A stretch of DNA of 64,000 nucleotides from Monocercomonoides exilis (taxonomy: Eukaryota > Preaxostyla > Oxymonadida > Polymastigidae), in the NCBI GenBank assembly GCA_001643675.2, contig LSRY02000008.1, positions 629,501 through 693,500 of the forward strand, read 5' to 3'. The position numbers and the translations under genes are program-made. The notes beneath the pieces are model-generated. The model was not told the origin of the DNA and made no database searches. It saw nothing but the letters and a program-made list of their open reading frames with translations. Every line of letters begins with the position of its first letter. Positions within the stretch are counted from its first letter, which is position 1. Shown in pieces: positions 52,008 to 62,984 of this stretch.

Positions 52008-52256
52008 ATGGAGCAAGCAACGACCATCCATACAGCCCGTTTACTACCCGCAACTTCTGATTCAAATGCATTGTTGTCACCTCTTTACAGTGCTCCCACG
52101 CTTCGTGAGGCCTTCGAAAAGCAAATGCCGGGGTTTTCAACGTTTGTGAAACAGCGCCAAAAGGAAACGCTTGAAAAAATAGTTTCTCCAGAATATCTGA
52201 AACGACTGCTTTCAGATTCTTCGGAAATGGCGCTCGCTTCCCTTGCACGCAAATAG
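52008..52256 (+). CDS. Small ORF, 82 aa, unknown
   Basis: Starts at ATG 52,008 (MEQATTIHTARLLPATSDSN) and ends ALASLARK-TAG. Balanced composition in an AT-rich setting, with a helical middle (LREAFEKQMPGFSTFVKQRQ, KIVSPEYLKRLLSDSSEM), suggests a real protein or a terminal exon of the gene before it. No domain or targeting signal recognised. Confidence 0.5.
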   Translation: MEQATTIHTARLLPATSDSNALLSPLYSAPTLREAFEKQMPGFSTFVKQRQKETLEKIVSPEYLKRLLSDSSEMALASLARK

Positions 52257-53047
52257 CACACTCGGATTCTTCTCTTTTCATTTCTTCTCCATCAAAATCA
52301 TTTCATGCACATTTCGCTTTGTAAATTTATTGAGTGTTTGAGTTCCTTATGTATGATGGTTTATTAAACGCATTTTCTGTCGAGAAATATTTCTCATCTT
52401 TATTTGCATTATTTTTCATTTCATCCAAGTCTTTTTCAATAAAAAATATTGAATCACTGAAAAACATCTCAATCAACTCTTTCATGCTTAAAAAGCAATA
52501 ACTTGCAATTCAAAAAGAGAAAGAAAAAAAATTTAAAATATCACTTAGATTGACTAAAAAGAATAAATGATCCAAACAGATATGGAAATTGAACTTTAAA
52601 AAACACTCAATTCATAATAATATATATTTCTGAGATTAGCTCCCTTCAAGAACCAAAATCGCCGAGTTAAAGACTTGAATTTTTGTTCTCAGTGAACAAT
52701 CCAAGCTTCTTGTGCACTTGCAGAAGCATTGCTTATTTCAAAATGCATATGCATGAAAAATCAGCTGTAAGCTAAGAAGCCAAAATTTTGCATCTTTGCA
52801 TGATTCAGAAGATTCCTTTAATAAGAATCGGTTTGAATTTTTAAAAAAACCCAAACCAGTAAGAAATATGGTGTCTTTCACTAAGACGCTGATTGATTTT
52901 GGCAAACGCTTTATTCCATTCGCGTTTATTTCGCCATATGGGAAGATTGCTCGTTCAATGGCGAAAAGATTGGAATTCCAATAATTGAATCAAACAGCCC
53001 GCAAGCTTTTTTTGGAAAAACTGTTTTCAACTCCAGAAATTGTACGC
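52257..53047. other. Mostly noncoding; one weak ORF at 52,796-52,984
   Basis: AT-rich. A plus-strand frame at 52,796-52,984 (VSFTKTLIDFGKRFIPFAFI, SPYGKIARSMAKRLEFQ) has reasonable composition but no ATG at its start, and converges on the membrane-protein gene. It may be a last exon. Nothing else seen. Confidence 0.3.
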
Positions 53048-53494
53048 TCACAACAATATCGCAGAGCGCAAAACCAGGAAAAACGAAATCCCAATGCCCC
53101 AGGCCATCAGTATGTAGCCATCTGCTCCAATTTTGAAATACATAAAAGAAGATGCCAGAACAAGCCCTGCCAGAAGTAGAAAATAGATAAATTCAAATGC
53201 GACATTATAAATGTTGAAACACACAAAATAGCAATAATTATATTTGTTTTAATTCTTTGGGAAATGATAGAATTTGATACCAATCAAAAAGCCGTAAACA
53301 AAGCCTGACAGAGCGCCAATGCAAATGGCTACAATCACAAACACAAAGCCCCGCAATTTAAATGACCTGAAGCTGAAAAGGCTCGCAATAAAAAATGCAG
53401 CAGAGGTGAATATCGTCGACCAGATACTTATTGCCAACCAAAGGTCGACTGTTTGATTAAACGTTTTATTCAGTTCATAGAAATGATGCTCCAT
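53048..53494 (-). CDS. Small multi-pass membrane protein, TMEM170-like
   Basis: Two exons on the minus strand: 53,281-53,494 (214 nt) and 53,048-53,166 (119 nt), separated by a 114-bp intron (GTATCA...TGGCAG). Together 111 codons, 110 aa, phase 1 at the junction, ending TGA. Hydrophobic segments: LWLAISIWSTIFTSAAFFIA (18-37), GFVFVIVAICIGALSGFVYG (49-68), a continuation across the splice site (FLIG/LVLASSFMYF), and LMAWGIGISFFLVLRSAILL (91-110). Size, short N-terminus, W in helix 1 and Gly-rich middle helices fit the TMEM170 family of ER/nuclear-envelope membrane proteins, from memory of that family. Without splicing only the first 81 codons would be seen. It looks like an ordinary conserved gene among repeats. 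Confidence 0.65.
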
Positions 53495-53651
53495 TAATCT
53501 GTATTTTTCCTCGGGTTTTATGCAAAATTGGAAAAAATTTTGAGAGAAAAATTTTTCTTTTTTTTCAAAATGGGATTATGCAAAAACCATCTGTATTCTT
53601 CATTTCTTTTTTTGCAAGAAGACAAATTCAGAAGTTTATAATGTGTCACTT

Positions 53652-53689
<38 letters not shown>

Positions 53690-54464
53690 TTTCGTTTTCA
53701 GGAAAAAATGACATATGAATATTCTCATGCAAAATTTTCAAATGAAACTTTTCAAAAATTTACAGAAATTTAATCTTTTCTTTCTCTTTCAATTCTCTTT
53801 TCCCTTTCCTTTCTCTCTTTCATTCTTTTTCTTTTGCTTTTTTTTTGAGAAAATTGAAGAAATTTTTAAATATGAAAAGATTCAAGCGAATAAAGAATTA
53901 TTTGAATAACAAAAGAAAACGAAAATGAAATTTCTCTCTCCAATCTCTTTTTTCTCGCAATTACTTCTCCTTTCGTTTCAGCATATTCTCCTTCTTTTGA
54001 CATATAAAAATAAAAACAAAACGATAAAATAATACAATACATATTTTATTCAAGTGAAAATATCAAAAATTTTCACGAAATACATAAAAAAATCATCATA
54101 TTAGAAGTGTTGAAAAGTTTTCCAAATGAATAAAGATATTATCAAAACTCTTCAAAACAAAAAGAGAAATCACTCTCCTTTATAAAAATTAAAAATTTGA
54201 CTTTATTTAATAAAATAGTTGAGAGAAAAGATTAAGCAAAAGTGAATTTGTATATAAGGTATGGAAGAAGAAATTCTTTGAATTGAATCCTAAATTTCTT
54301 GTTGAAGGATGGAAAAGTCCTTCGAAAAGGACAAAGACCAGCAAATATCATAAGAAATGTTGAACTGTGGTAAAACTGCATCTCAGATATTTGTATGTCA
54401 TCTGATTCAGATGAAAAATTGTGTTTCTTTCTGTCTCAGAAAGCAAACATTTAAAATGAAACAA
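53495..54464. other. Intergenic with poly-T run
   Basis: T run of about 38 at 53,651-53,688. The rest is AT-rich, with a short hydrophobic frame (53,715-53,909) that is composition-driven. No gene supported. Confidence 0.5.
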
Positions 54465-57400
54465 TCAACCGTTCATCCAAGATGGTACCTCTGTGTCAAC
54501 ATGAATTCTCCAATGATCCCCCATGGTTTTTCCTTCCTTGTCTCTCATGACCGCATTGTGCCTCATCCACTCTGGTGGCTCTGTCTTGATGTTTCTAATC
54601 CAATGCATCGCCATTGTCCTTCCACTCTTGTCAGCAAGCGTGGCATCGTGTCTCATCCACACTGGAGGATCAGCTCTCACGCAAATAATAAAATACATTG
54701 CCATCGTCCATCCATCGTTGTCTGCAAGTGTTTTTTCATGCCTCATCCATTCTGGAGGTTCTGTTTTCGTATGTGTAATCCACAACATGGCCATTGTATT
54801 TCTATTGATATTCCCTAATGTTGCATCATGTCTCATCCATTCTGGAGGTTCTGTTATAACTTCTTGAATCCATTTCATTGCCATTGTCCATCCACAGTTA
54901 TCTTTATGTGTAATTTTGTGTCTCATCCATTCAGGCGGTTCTGTCTTCACATTCGCAATCCAGAACATAGCCATTGTCTGTCCTTCCTTGTCTACAACTT
55001 CATTGTTGTGTCTCATGCATTCTGGTGGTTCAGTTTTGACATGTTGAATCCACAGCATTGCCATTGTTTCTCCTTTCACGTCTGCAAGTGTTATATCGTG
55101 TCTCATCCACTTGGGTGGTTCTGTCTTGACATGAAAAATCCATATCATTGCCATTGTTGCTCCGTTATTGTTTCGAAGTGTGATGTCATGCCTCATCCAT
55201 TCTGGTGGGTCAGTTTGAACAAACTGAATCCATATCATGGCCATTGTGTATCCATTCTTATTTCCAAGTGAAATATCATGCCTCATCCATTCTGGTGGTT
55301 CTGCTTTGACATTTGCAATCCATATCATGGCCATTGTGAATCCGTTCTTTTTTCCAAGTGTTGTATCATGTCTCATCCATTCTGGTGGCTCTGTCTTCAT
55401 ACTCTCTATCCAATGCATAGCCATTGTCCATCCGTTATTGTTGCGAAGTGTAATGTCATGTCTCATCCATTCAGGTGGTTCTGTCTCGACAACAATAATC
55501 CATATCATGGCCATTGTGTATCCATTCTTATTTCCAAGTGAAATATCATGCCTCATCCATTCTGGTGGGTCAGTTTGAACAAATTGAATCCATATCATAG
55601 CCATAGTCCATCCGTCCTTATCTTTAAATGTAATGTCATGTCTCATCCATTCAGGTGGTTCTGCCTTGACAACAATAATCCATAGCATGGCCATTGTGAA
55701 TCCGTCCTTATTGCCAAGTGAAATATCATGCCTCATCCATTCTGGCGGTTCTGTATTCACATTTGCAATCCATTTCATTGCCATAGTACAGCCATACTTT
55801 TGAGAAAGTGTAGTATTATGTCTCATCCATTCTGGTGGTTCTGTTTTGACATTCTCAATCCATAGCATGGCCATTGTGAATCCGTCTTTATCAGCAAGTG
55901 AAATATCGTGTCTCATCCATTCTGGTGGTTCTGTTTTGACATTTGAAATCCATATCATAGCCATTGTTGATCCATAGTTGCTGAGAAGTGAAATATCGTG
56001 TCTCATCCATTCTGGCGGTTCTGTTTTGACTTCTTGAATCCATATCATAGCCATTGTTGCTCCATTATTGTTGCAAAGTGTAATGTCATGTCTCATCCAT
56101 TTCGGTGGATCGGTTTGAACAAGCTGAATCCATAGCATGGCCATTGTTGATCCAAAATAGGTGCGCAATGTAATGTCGTGTCTCATCCATTCTGGAGGTT
56201 CTGTATTCACATTTTGAATCCACTTTATCGCCATTGTCCAACCATCTTTCAGAGAAAGTGCGATATCATGTCTCATCCATTCTGGTGGTTCTGCCTTGAC
56301 AACAATAATCCATAGCATGGCCATTGTGAATCCGTCCTTATTGCCAAGTGAAATATCATGCCTCATCCATTCTGGCGGTTCTGTATTCACATTTGCAATC
56401 CATTTCATTGCCATAGTACAGCCATTCTTATTAGCAAGTGTAGTATTATGTCTCATCCATTCTGGTGGTTCTGTTTTGACATTCTCAATCCATAGCATGG
56501 CCATTGTGAATCCGTCTTTATCAGCAAGTGAAATATCGTGTCTCATCCATTCCGGTGGTTCTGTTTTGACAACTATAATCCATATCAATGCAATAGTCCA
56601 GCCATCCTTTTGAGAAAGTGTAGCATTATGTCTCATCCATTTGGGAGGTTCTGTTTGGATAAACTGAATCCATATCATGGCCATTGTGAATCCGTTCTTT
56701 TTTCCAAGTGTTGTATCATGTCTCATCCATTCTGGTGGCTCTGTCTTCATACTCTCTATCCACAACATAGCCATTGTTGCTCCGTTATTGTTGCAAAGTG
56801 TGATGTCGTGTCTCATCCATTTTGGTGGTTCTGTTTTGATGTCTTGAATCCATATCATTGCCATTGTCCAGCCATCCTTTTGACTTAGTTTAAAATCATG
56901 TCTCACCCATTCCGGAGGCTCTGCCTTAATATCTTGAATCCAACACATAGCCATTGTAAATCCTCTCTTATTACCAAGTGCATCATCATGCCTCATCCAT
57001 TCTGGGGGTTCTGTTTGGATTTCTTGAATCCATATCATCGCCATCGTCCATCCATCCTTATCAGCAAGTGTAATATCATGTCTCATCCATTCTGGAGGTT
57101 CTGTCTTCATACTCTCTATCCACAACATAGCCATTGTTGCTCCGTTATTGTTGCAAAGTGTGACGTCATGTCTCATCCACAGTGGAGGATCTGTTTTGAT
57201 GATTGCAATCCATATCATTGCCATTGTTGACTCATAATTATTGCGGAGCGTGATGTCATGTCTCATCCATTCTGGAGGTTCTGTTTGAACAACTTGAATC
57301 CACAACATAGCCATTGTGCATCCATTGTTATCTTTATGTGTAATATCGTGCCTCATCCATTCCGGTGGATCGTTTTGAACAAACCGAATCCACAGCATGG

Positions 57401-57998
57401 CCATAGTGAATCCTTCCTTATCAGCAAGTGCAACATTGTGTCTCATCCATTTCGGTGGTTCTGTTTTGACATTATAAATCCACCTCATCGCCGTTGTTTC
57501 ACCAAAATTGTTGCAAAGTGTGATGTTATGTCTCATCCATTCTGGTGGCTCTGTCTTCACATATTTGATCCACAACATAGCCAATGTCCGTCCGACCTTA
57601 TCTGCAAACGTATTGCTATGTCTCATCCATTCTGGTGGCTCTGTTTTTCTCTCCTCGATCCACTTCATCGACAACGTCCTCCCATCCTTGTCGGAAAGTG
57701 CAATATCATGCCTCATCCATTCTGGAGGTTCTGTATTCACATTTGCAATCCATATCATCGCCATAGTACAGCCATCCTTCTGAGTTAGTGTAATATCGTG
57801 TCTCATCCATTCTGGCGGTTCTGTCTTCACTAAATGAATCCATTTCATCGCCATTGTAAATCCGTCCTTATTGGCAAGTGCAGCATCATGTCTCATCCAT
57901 TCCGGTGGCTCAGTTTTATTCTCCATGATCCAATTCATGGCCTTTGTCCATCCAATAAAATCTTTCTTTGGTTTTAAAGAACCAGCTTTGTTTCCCAT
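54465..57998 (-). CDS. 30-residue tandem-repeat protein (WMRHD repeats), 1177 aa
   Basis: A single exon with head MGNKAGSLKPKKDFIGW, about 39 units of 30 residues (90 bp), and tail EVPSWMNG. Unit consensus T-M-A-M-x-W-I-x(4)-T-E-P-P-E-W-M-R-H-D-I-T-L-x-(D/N)-x-(D/N)-G. No unit has an indel and no stop occurs in 3.5 kb. The head and tail correspond to those of the 731-aa protein, so the two are paralogs differing in repeat number. Variable positions cluster at the four residues after WI and at the positions between L and G, as expected if these form a binding surface on a constant scaffold. Blocks of several units are duplicated inside the gene. Ankyrin-like solenoid is the best structural guess; partner and location unknown. 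Confidence 0.88.
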   Translation of the reverse strand: MGNKAGSLKPKKDFIGWTKAMNWIMENKTEPPEWMRHDAALANKDGFTMAMKWIHLVKTEPPEWMRHDITLTQKDGCTMAMIWIANVNTEPPEWMRHDIALSDKDGRTLSMKWIEERKTEPPEWMRHSNTFADKVGRTLAMLWIKYVKTEPPEWMRHNITLCNNFGETTAMRWIYNVKTEPPKWMRHNVALADKEGFTMAMLWIRFVQNDPPEWMRHDITHKDNNGCTMAMLWIQVVQTEPPEWMRHDITLRNNYESTMAMIWIAIIKTDPPLWMRHDVTLCNNNGATMAMLWIESMKTEPPEWMRHDITLADKDGWTMAMIWIQEIQTEPPEWMRHDDALGNKRGFTMAMCWIQDIKAEPPEWVRHDFKLSQKDGWTMAMIWIQDIKTEPPKWMRHDITLCNNNGATMAMLWIESMKTEPPEWMRHDTTLGKKNGFTMAMIWIQFIQTEPPKWMRHNATLSQKDGWTIALIWIIVVKTEPPEWMRHDISLADKDGFTMAMLWIENVKTEPPEWMRHNTTLANKNGCTMAMKWIANVNTEPPEWMRHDISLGNKDGFTMAMLWIIVVKAEPPEWMRHDIALSLKDGWTMAIKWIQNVNTEPPEWMRHDITLRTYFGSTMAMLWIQLVQTDPPKWMRHDITLCNNNGATMAMIWIQEVKTEPPEWMRHDISLLSNYGSTMAMIWISNVKTEPPEWMRHDISLADKDGFTMAMLWIENVKTEPPEWMRHNTTLSQKYGCTMAMKWIANVNTEPPEWMRHDISLGNKDGFTMAMLWIIVVKAEPPEWMRHDITFKDKDGWTMAMIWIQFVQTDPPEWMRHDISLGNKNGYTMAMIWIIVVETEPPEWMRHDITLRNNNGWTMAMHWIESMKTEPPEWMRHDTTLGKKNGFTMAMIWIANVKAEPPEWMRHDISLGNKNGYTMAMIWIQFVQTDPPEWMRHDITLRNNNGATMAMIWIFHVKTEPPKWMRHDITLADVKGETMAMLWIQHVKTEPPECMRHNNEVVDKEGQTMAMFWIANVKTEPPEWMRHKITHKDNCGWTMAMKWIQEVITEPPEWMRHDATLGNINRNTMAMLWITHTKTEPPEWMRHEKTLADNDGWTMAMYFIICVRADPPVWMRHDATLADKSGRTMAMHWIRNIKTEPPEWMRHNAVMRDKEGKTMGDHWRIHVDTEVPSWMNG

Positions 57999-58779
57999 TT
58001 CCTTGTTATTTTTGAATAAACAGGCAATTTCTTGTTGCTTGCAAACAAGTGATTCAACAAATATGTTTGATCTTTCAAAAATTCTGTTTTATTATGGGTC
58101 TTTCCCAATATTTCGAATAATAAACAACACATAATGAAACAATTAATTCAATAAGAATGAGACTAAATTATTAGTTAAAATAATGTCAAGGTCACGTCAA
58201 ATTTTCTATAAAACACTTATTTTGTTGGAAGTTTCAAATTTTATGTCGAAAATGAAACATAATTGTTTAAAAATTAATTAGAAATTTTTTATCGGTTTTT
58301 AAAAAAATAATAATATGAAAAGAATATTAATGATTTAGCCATACACAAAGCATAAATTAAAGTATTAACATTTTTTTACCTTTTTTAATTTAACAATTAA
58401 GGTGACAAATAATAAAAAGATATTCTGTAATTTTTTCACAAAAAGAGAGGGGATAAAATGTATTATCCCACTTTTAAAAAAATCCGATATGAGACAATAT
58501 AACGATTGTGAAAATGTGAGTAGCAGAGATGAAATATGAAATGTGAAGATAACAATAATTATGAAGAATCCATTGAAAAAAATATTGAAAATTTTGAAAT
58601 AAAAGCACTTTTCGTGGATGAGTTCATATCTGGAAAACATAAATATGATGGAATTTTCCTGCATCGGAACAGAGAGTGAAAATGGGGATATTTTTGTGTG
58701 TTTGAGAGCATGAAAGTTTCGTGAACGCTCACAAATAATAACAGCTGAGAAATGTTTAACTAAAGTTTTCCAGTTGAAT
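57999..58779. other. AT-rich, no supported gene
   Basis: Includes GTCAAGGTCACGTCAAATT at about 58,186-58,204, similar to motifs of the 43.6-kb cluster. Otherwise featureless. Confidence 0.5.
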
Positions 58780-59200
58780 TCAAAATGATGAGCCTCCAGT
58801 TCATTTCGTGCTCAGCGGTGTCGAATGGTAGAGGAATGGTGTTGTATCCAGACCAATCAACAGCCTTTTGTTACAATTGTTATTACTATTTCTTATTCTT
58901 CCACGATTGCAGATGTAGTAATTTCACTCCATATGGCTATGAAGTGTATTTTCGAAATGACTATATACTCTTCTCATCAAACAATCCTTTCAGTGATTCT
59001 TATTCAACGAAAAACAATAATGCTTGAGTGATCTGTTCTTATTATGGTTATCTGCGTACAGAAAAGAAGGATTGTCTTAAAGAAGGGATGAAGGATTGGT
59101 ATGTTGGTGTGAGTGGAAGTGACACGAGCAATCTATGTGGGATCAGTGAGTCTGCTCCGTGAGAGATTGTGTGGAATGATCAGATCGGAAAAAATCAAAA
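58780..59200 (+). pseudogene. Beta-helix surface protein fragment with stops
   Basis: Reads MMSLQFISCSAVSNGRGMVL, CYNCYYYFLFFHDCRCSNF, NDYILFSSNNPFSDSYSTKN, then TGA, CSYYGYLRTEKKDCLKEGMK, DWYVGVSGSDTSNLCGISES, then a second TGA. It is the same module as at 45,103 and 47,330. The glycine of the usual GGG turn is altered (NGRGM). Two stops and loss of both ends make it a pseudogene fragment. Confidence 0.75.
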
Positions 59201-59249
59201 AGGAACCAATCATCAAGAGTATAAATGGAATTACTCTGGAGTTAACAGG

Positions 59250-60400
59250 AAGATCATAGCAGAAGAGTTCTCCTATCCAATACAAATCCATTTTTATTTA
59301 CCACTCTCTTTTAAAGCATGCTCTCCTCCTTTGCCATTTTCGCAGTCTCGCTTTGATTGCATGGGCTGCTCATTGGCTGAACAGTTCAAGACATGCACTT
59401 CCATTTCAGCTGCCAGAGATGGAATTACTACCTCTGTTCAAACATTACATATTCCTCTGTCTTCAAATAGATCGTACTGTTCCTCTCCCTCTCCCACTTC
59501 TACTTCTTCTTCTTCCCATCCTCCTTTTTTTTCTTTATTCTCTTCTTCGTCACAATTTCCATCAATGTTTTATCCAACTTCTCCGGGTGTACATCTGAAT
59601 TGCTTTCCTCTTCCCCAGAGGCGCATTCCGCTCTGCTTTATCGTTTCGAACGACATCCATGGCAGGATGTTCAGAATGAGTTGAAAGGAGTGGATGGGAA
59701 ATGCACAGGGGCTATCAGGTGCAAAGCGCTCGTTCTCTCGTTTTTCAACACCGCTTAGAAACGAAGAGAGACGAGAGCATGTTCAAATAGAAGAGGCAAA
59801 GAAGCTGGATTTCAGATGCAAATTGAGTGCAGAGGAGAGGAAAGGGAGGCGGTTGGAAGGGCCACATGCGAAGATGAAGACGAAAGAGAAAGACGAGTAT
59901 CACACATCTCAATTGAAGCTTTCGACACAAGGTTTCCACAGGCATCAACAGAAAGGAGGAAGAGGGATTGGGGATGAAAATAAGGATGTGATGATGAAGA
60001 CTTACATCAGCAGACATTTCATCCGCTCGTTGGTTCACTGTCATCCACTTTGTTGCACACTCCACACTTCACAGCTTCCTCAACATTTACCACTCCTCCT
60101 TTTTCTCCCTTGCCGCACACACTATTATCTGCACCTTCTATTCTTGTTGGAACTCCACTGAAGCCACTCGCACATTTATCTCCCGCCACAGACTTTTGTT
60201 CACTCACACAGAAGTTCCTGCTCATTACAAGCTGTTGCTCCACCTCTTCTTCTTCCTCCCGGCTTTTTTTTTCATATTTTTTTCCAATATCCTCAACAAA
60301 TGTTTTATTCGTTTGTGTTGTTACTCAAAAGGATAAATATCATTTCAAACTTGAAAATGAAAAGAAAAGGCAGTTATTCAAAGTCTGCCAATGAGTAACA
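59250..60400. other. Degraded coding-like sequence
   Basis: Plus-strand pieces with protein-like composition include SRFDCMGCSLAEQFKTCTS (about 59,347-59,400) and EEAKKLDFRCKLSAEERKGR (59,790-59,850). The minus strand at 60,243-60,019 also has a balanced frame (SRNFCVSEQKSVAGDKCASG). I cannot decide a strand or link them. Probably one or more decayed genes. Confidence 0.25.
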
Positions 60401-61066
60401 GATGTTAATATTCGTTGATAAATAACAGATAATCAGGCACATTATTTGGATTTCTATTTTTAAGTCAACTTGAACTGCATGATTCAGATAAGACGTTTTC
60501 ATTTTTTAAAAACACCATTGCATTAAGCCTTTGAATCATTCACTTCACAAATTCCATAGGATAATTAATGAAATTCTCAATCACTTCGTCATCTTCTTCT
60601 CCTTCACCATCTTTGACGATTCTCTTGCTTTATGCTCGAACAGACCATCTGCCTTCTGATTCATTTATGCATTTCATTCAACAGAGCCACATTATTGAAT
60701 AAAAAATTATTTCTTCTCATTTCTTCCCAATAGTCAGTTACTGATGGAATCTTAATTTCATTTTTTATTCAAAATTTTGATGATGAAATAAAAGGAAATA
60801 TGGAAAAAATGATTTCATTTCAATTGTTTTCTTCAACATCTCCTCCTTTGATAAGCTGCATAATTATAAAAATATGCACTTCATTCAACTGCCTTCGACT
60901 TCGGCTCAAGGCATCATCTTTTATGCTATTCTTAAAATAAAAGCGTATATCTATTCTATTACAAAAAGTCAGCCGAAATTAAAGAACAATAGAAGTGATT
61001 TTGAGTTGATCAAAGCTGATCAGTTAGGGAAAAATCAAAAAAGGAGGGCGATTTTGACTTTTTTAT
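60401..61066. other. AT-rich, no supported gene
   Basis: No exon or RNA gene seen. A plus frame at 60,874-61,077 is of uncertain value. Confidence 0.45.
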
Positions 61067-61288
61067 TTGGAAGATGAAAGAAGCGCAGATCAAAAAGAAA
61101 GAGTGTTAGAGCAATTTTTTCATGAAATGGACGAGTTCCAAAATAGATTTTTTACAGATTACACTTCTTCAAAATTGCAGAAGGCTGTGGAAAATGAAAT
61201 GATGAAAGGAACAGAATTAATACGTCATTCATATTTAATGGAAAATTCAATGAAACATCCGAATTTCGAGCAGACATGCGAAGATTAA
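61067..61288 (+). CDS. Weak candidate exon, helical, unknown
   Basis: A plus-strand frame without ATG at its start reads EDERSADQKERVLEQFFHEM, DEFQNRFFTDYTSSKLQKAV, ENEMMKGTELIRHS and ends at TAA 61,286-61,288. Balanced, amphipathic composition suggests an exon of a helical protein. No acceptor can be fixed and no family is known. Confidence 0.3.
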   Translation: MEDERSADQKERVLEQFFHEMDEFQNRFFTDYTSSKLQKAVENEMMKGTELIRHSYLMENSMKHPNFEQTCED

Positions 61289-61329
61289 TCCATCAAAAGT
61301 GTATTTGAGTCAATTTCTAATTTTTTGTG

Positions 61330-62025
61330 TTTGTGCCTTCTCTTCAAATTTCTTCGACTTTGCCTTCTTTTGCACATAAATTCACCGACAAGTCAGCTGA
61401 TGAAATGATTTCTGCCTTATGATCTGCACCTTCTCCAGAAGACACATCGCATTTTGTGTCCTCTTGCAGGACATCTTTGATAGTCAGCAACACATTGCTT
61501 TGATACCAAGATGACTATCCACATATTCATTGTCAGCTGTGTGTACATCGAGAAATATAAACAAATCGACATTACAGTTGCTTCTGTTCTGTCATGTCCA
61601 ACAACCGAGTTGTCTTTCTGAGTGATGCTTATCATGAAGGCGAACAAGGGTTCCTTCACGGAAGCGACAAATGATTCACACAAAATACACATCTCTTCCG
61701 ACACTCGCCTTGTTGGATGAAAACACGATATTGGTGATGGAAAAGGTTGCGGATGACACTCCTGAATCATCCTTGTGCTCTATCATGAGAGCTCCACCTC
61801 TTCCTCCAGAATTTATATCCTCGCTCACACAGCAGGTGGAGAAGGTGGAATTCCTCACCAAAAATGCATTGTCAGAGACGGATGAGGCGAATGAGATGCA
61901 CCCGCCATCTGTGGCGGTCTGTTGGTGTTGTGGAGCTGAGTTGATGTTGGTAATGGTGCAGTTGGTGAGGGAGATGGAAAGGAGACAGGTGAATGAGAGA
62001 AGAGAGGTGATTGAACCTTCAGTTT
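61330..62025 (-). pseudogene. C-terminal part of a beta-helix surface protein, frameshifted
   Basis: The minus-strand frame from 62,025 reads SLTNCTITNINSAPQHQQTA, TDGGCISFASSVSDNAFLVR, NSTFSTCCVSEDINSGGRGG and SSNKASVGRDVYFV to a stop at 61,676. A different frame continues with the expected next segment (CESFVASVKEPLFAFMISIT, then after another shift VDLFIFLDVHTADNEYVDSH, LGIKAMC, NAMCLLEKVQIIRQKSF). At least two frameshifts are present. The preserved order shows it was once a complete C-terminal region of the family. Confidence 0.65.
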
Positions 62026-62984
62026 GAAAGAAGAAAATGAAGAAAAGGAAGAAAGAAGAGTTTATTCAGATAGAGCGAAAAGAAGACTTCACGTGTCTTG
62101 GAAGTGATTTCTGATTAATAATAAACAGAAAAGGGATTCGAATAATTTTGGAGTGTAAAAGATGAATGAAAAATAGCTGTTGATGGAAAAGGAAGCAAGA
62201 TAGATTTGAAATCAGGAGAATATAGAAAGATATATGAAATTTATGTTTTTATTGTTCCTATTGCCATTCGTATCTCAGACGTTTTATACATCATTTTCTG
62301 ATTCGATTTAGCTTCACATCTGGACTGAATACTTAGAAATGAAGTTTCAGCTGAAGAAGAAAGAAAAAAAACATTTCTTTTTCAATAGAAAGATACAAAA
62401 TTTCATATTTATGTATCTTTCAAACTCTTTCATCATATTTTCTTCGAAAAGCATTGTTCAACATGTTTATCATCTTTCATTTTATCTTTTTGATGAGTTT
62501 GTTATTATTTCTTTTGATATTTTCACACTATTTTTTAAATTTGATAAGAAATATTCTAATAACTCTCAAAAAATAAACAAGGAATGCTTGTTTGTTATTT
62601 ATATTACTAATGGAAAAGTGAATTATGTGTTCATTTTGAATAATTGGACATGTCAAAAAAATTAAAACTTTGATTTTTTTTGTTATTTGTGTTAGAAAAG
62701 GCGATATTTTGGTGAAAACGAAAAAATGAATGAAAGGTGATGGAAAATGTTCCTAATTATCTGTTAATATTCATCATTCAATAACAAAATATTTTCAATT
62801 ATTTTTGTTTTTTTCACAAAAAACAATTATTGACAAGTTTTTGGATACAAAATTTTGAATAAAACAATTTCGATTTTCAAAATTATTTGTCGAATATTTT
62901 GGATTTTTCTTCACATCAACAAACAATTCTGATTATTTATTCAAATAGATCGACAAAGCCCATTAATTGAGCTCTGTTATAAAT
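62026..62984. other. AT-rich upstream region of family gene
   Basis: Very AT-rich. The 108-codon frame at 62,339-62,665 is Phe/Ile/Lys/Asn-rich, as random AT-rich sequence would be, and is not taken as a gene. Confidence 0.5.

Noticed and set aside
54357-57788. Plus-strand repeated frames (SCLIHSGGSV etc.)
   Set aside because: Same reason: shadows of the 1177-aa repeat gene on the minus strand.
62339-62665. 108-codon plus ORF
   Set aside because: Amino-acid composition (Phe, Ile, Lys, Asn, Tyr) is what random AT-rich DNA gives; no paralog or motif.
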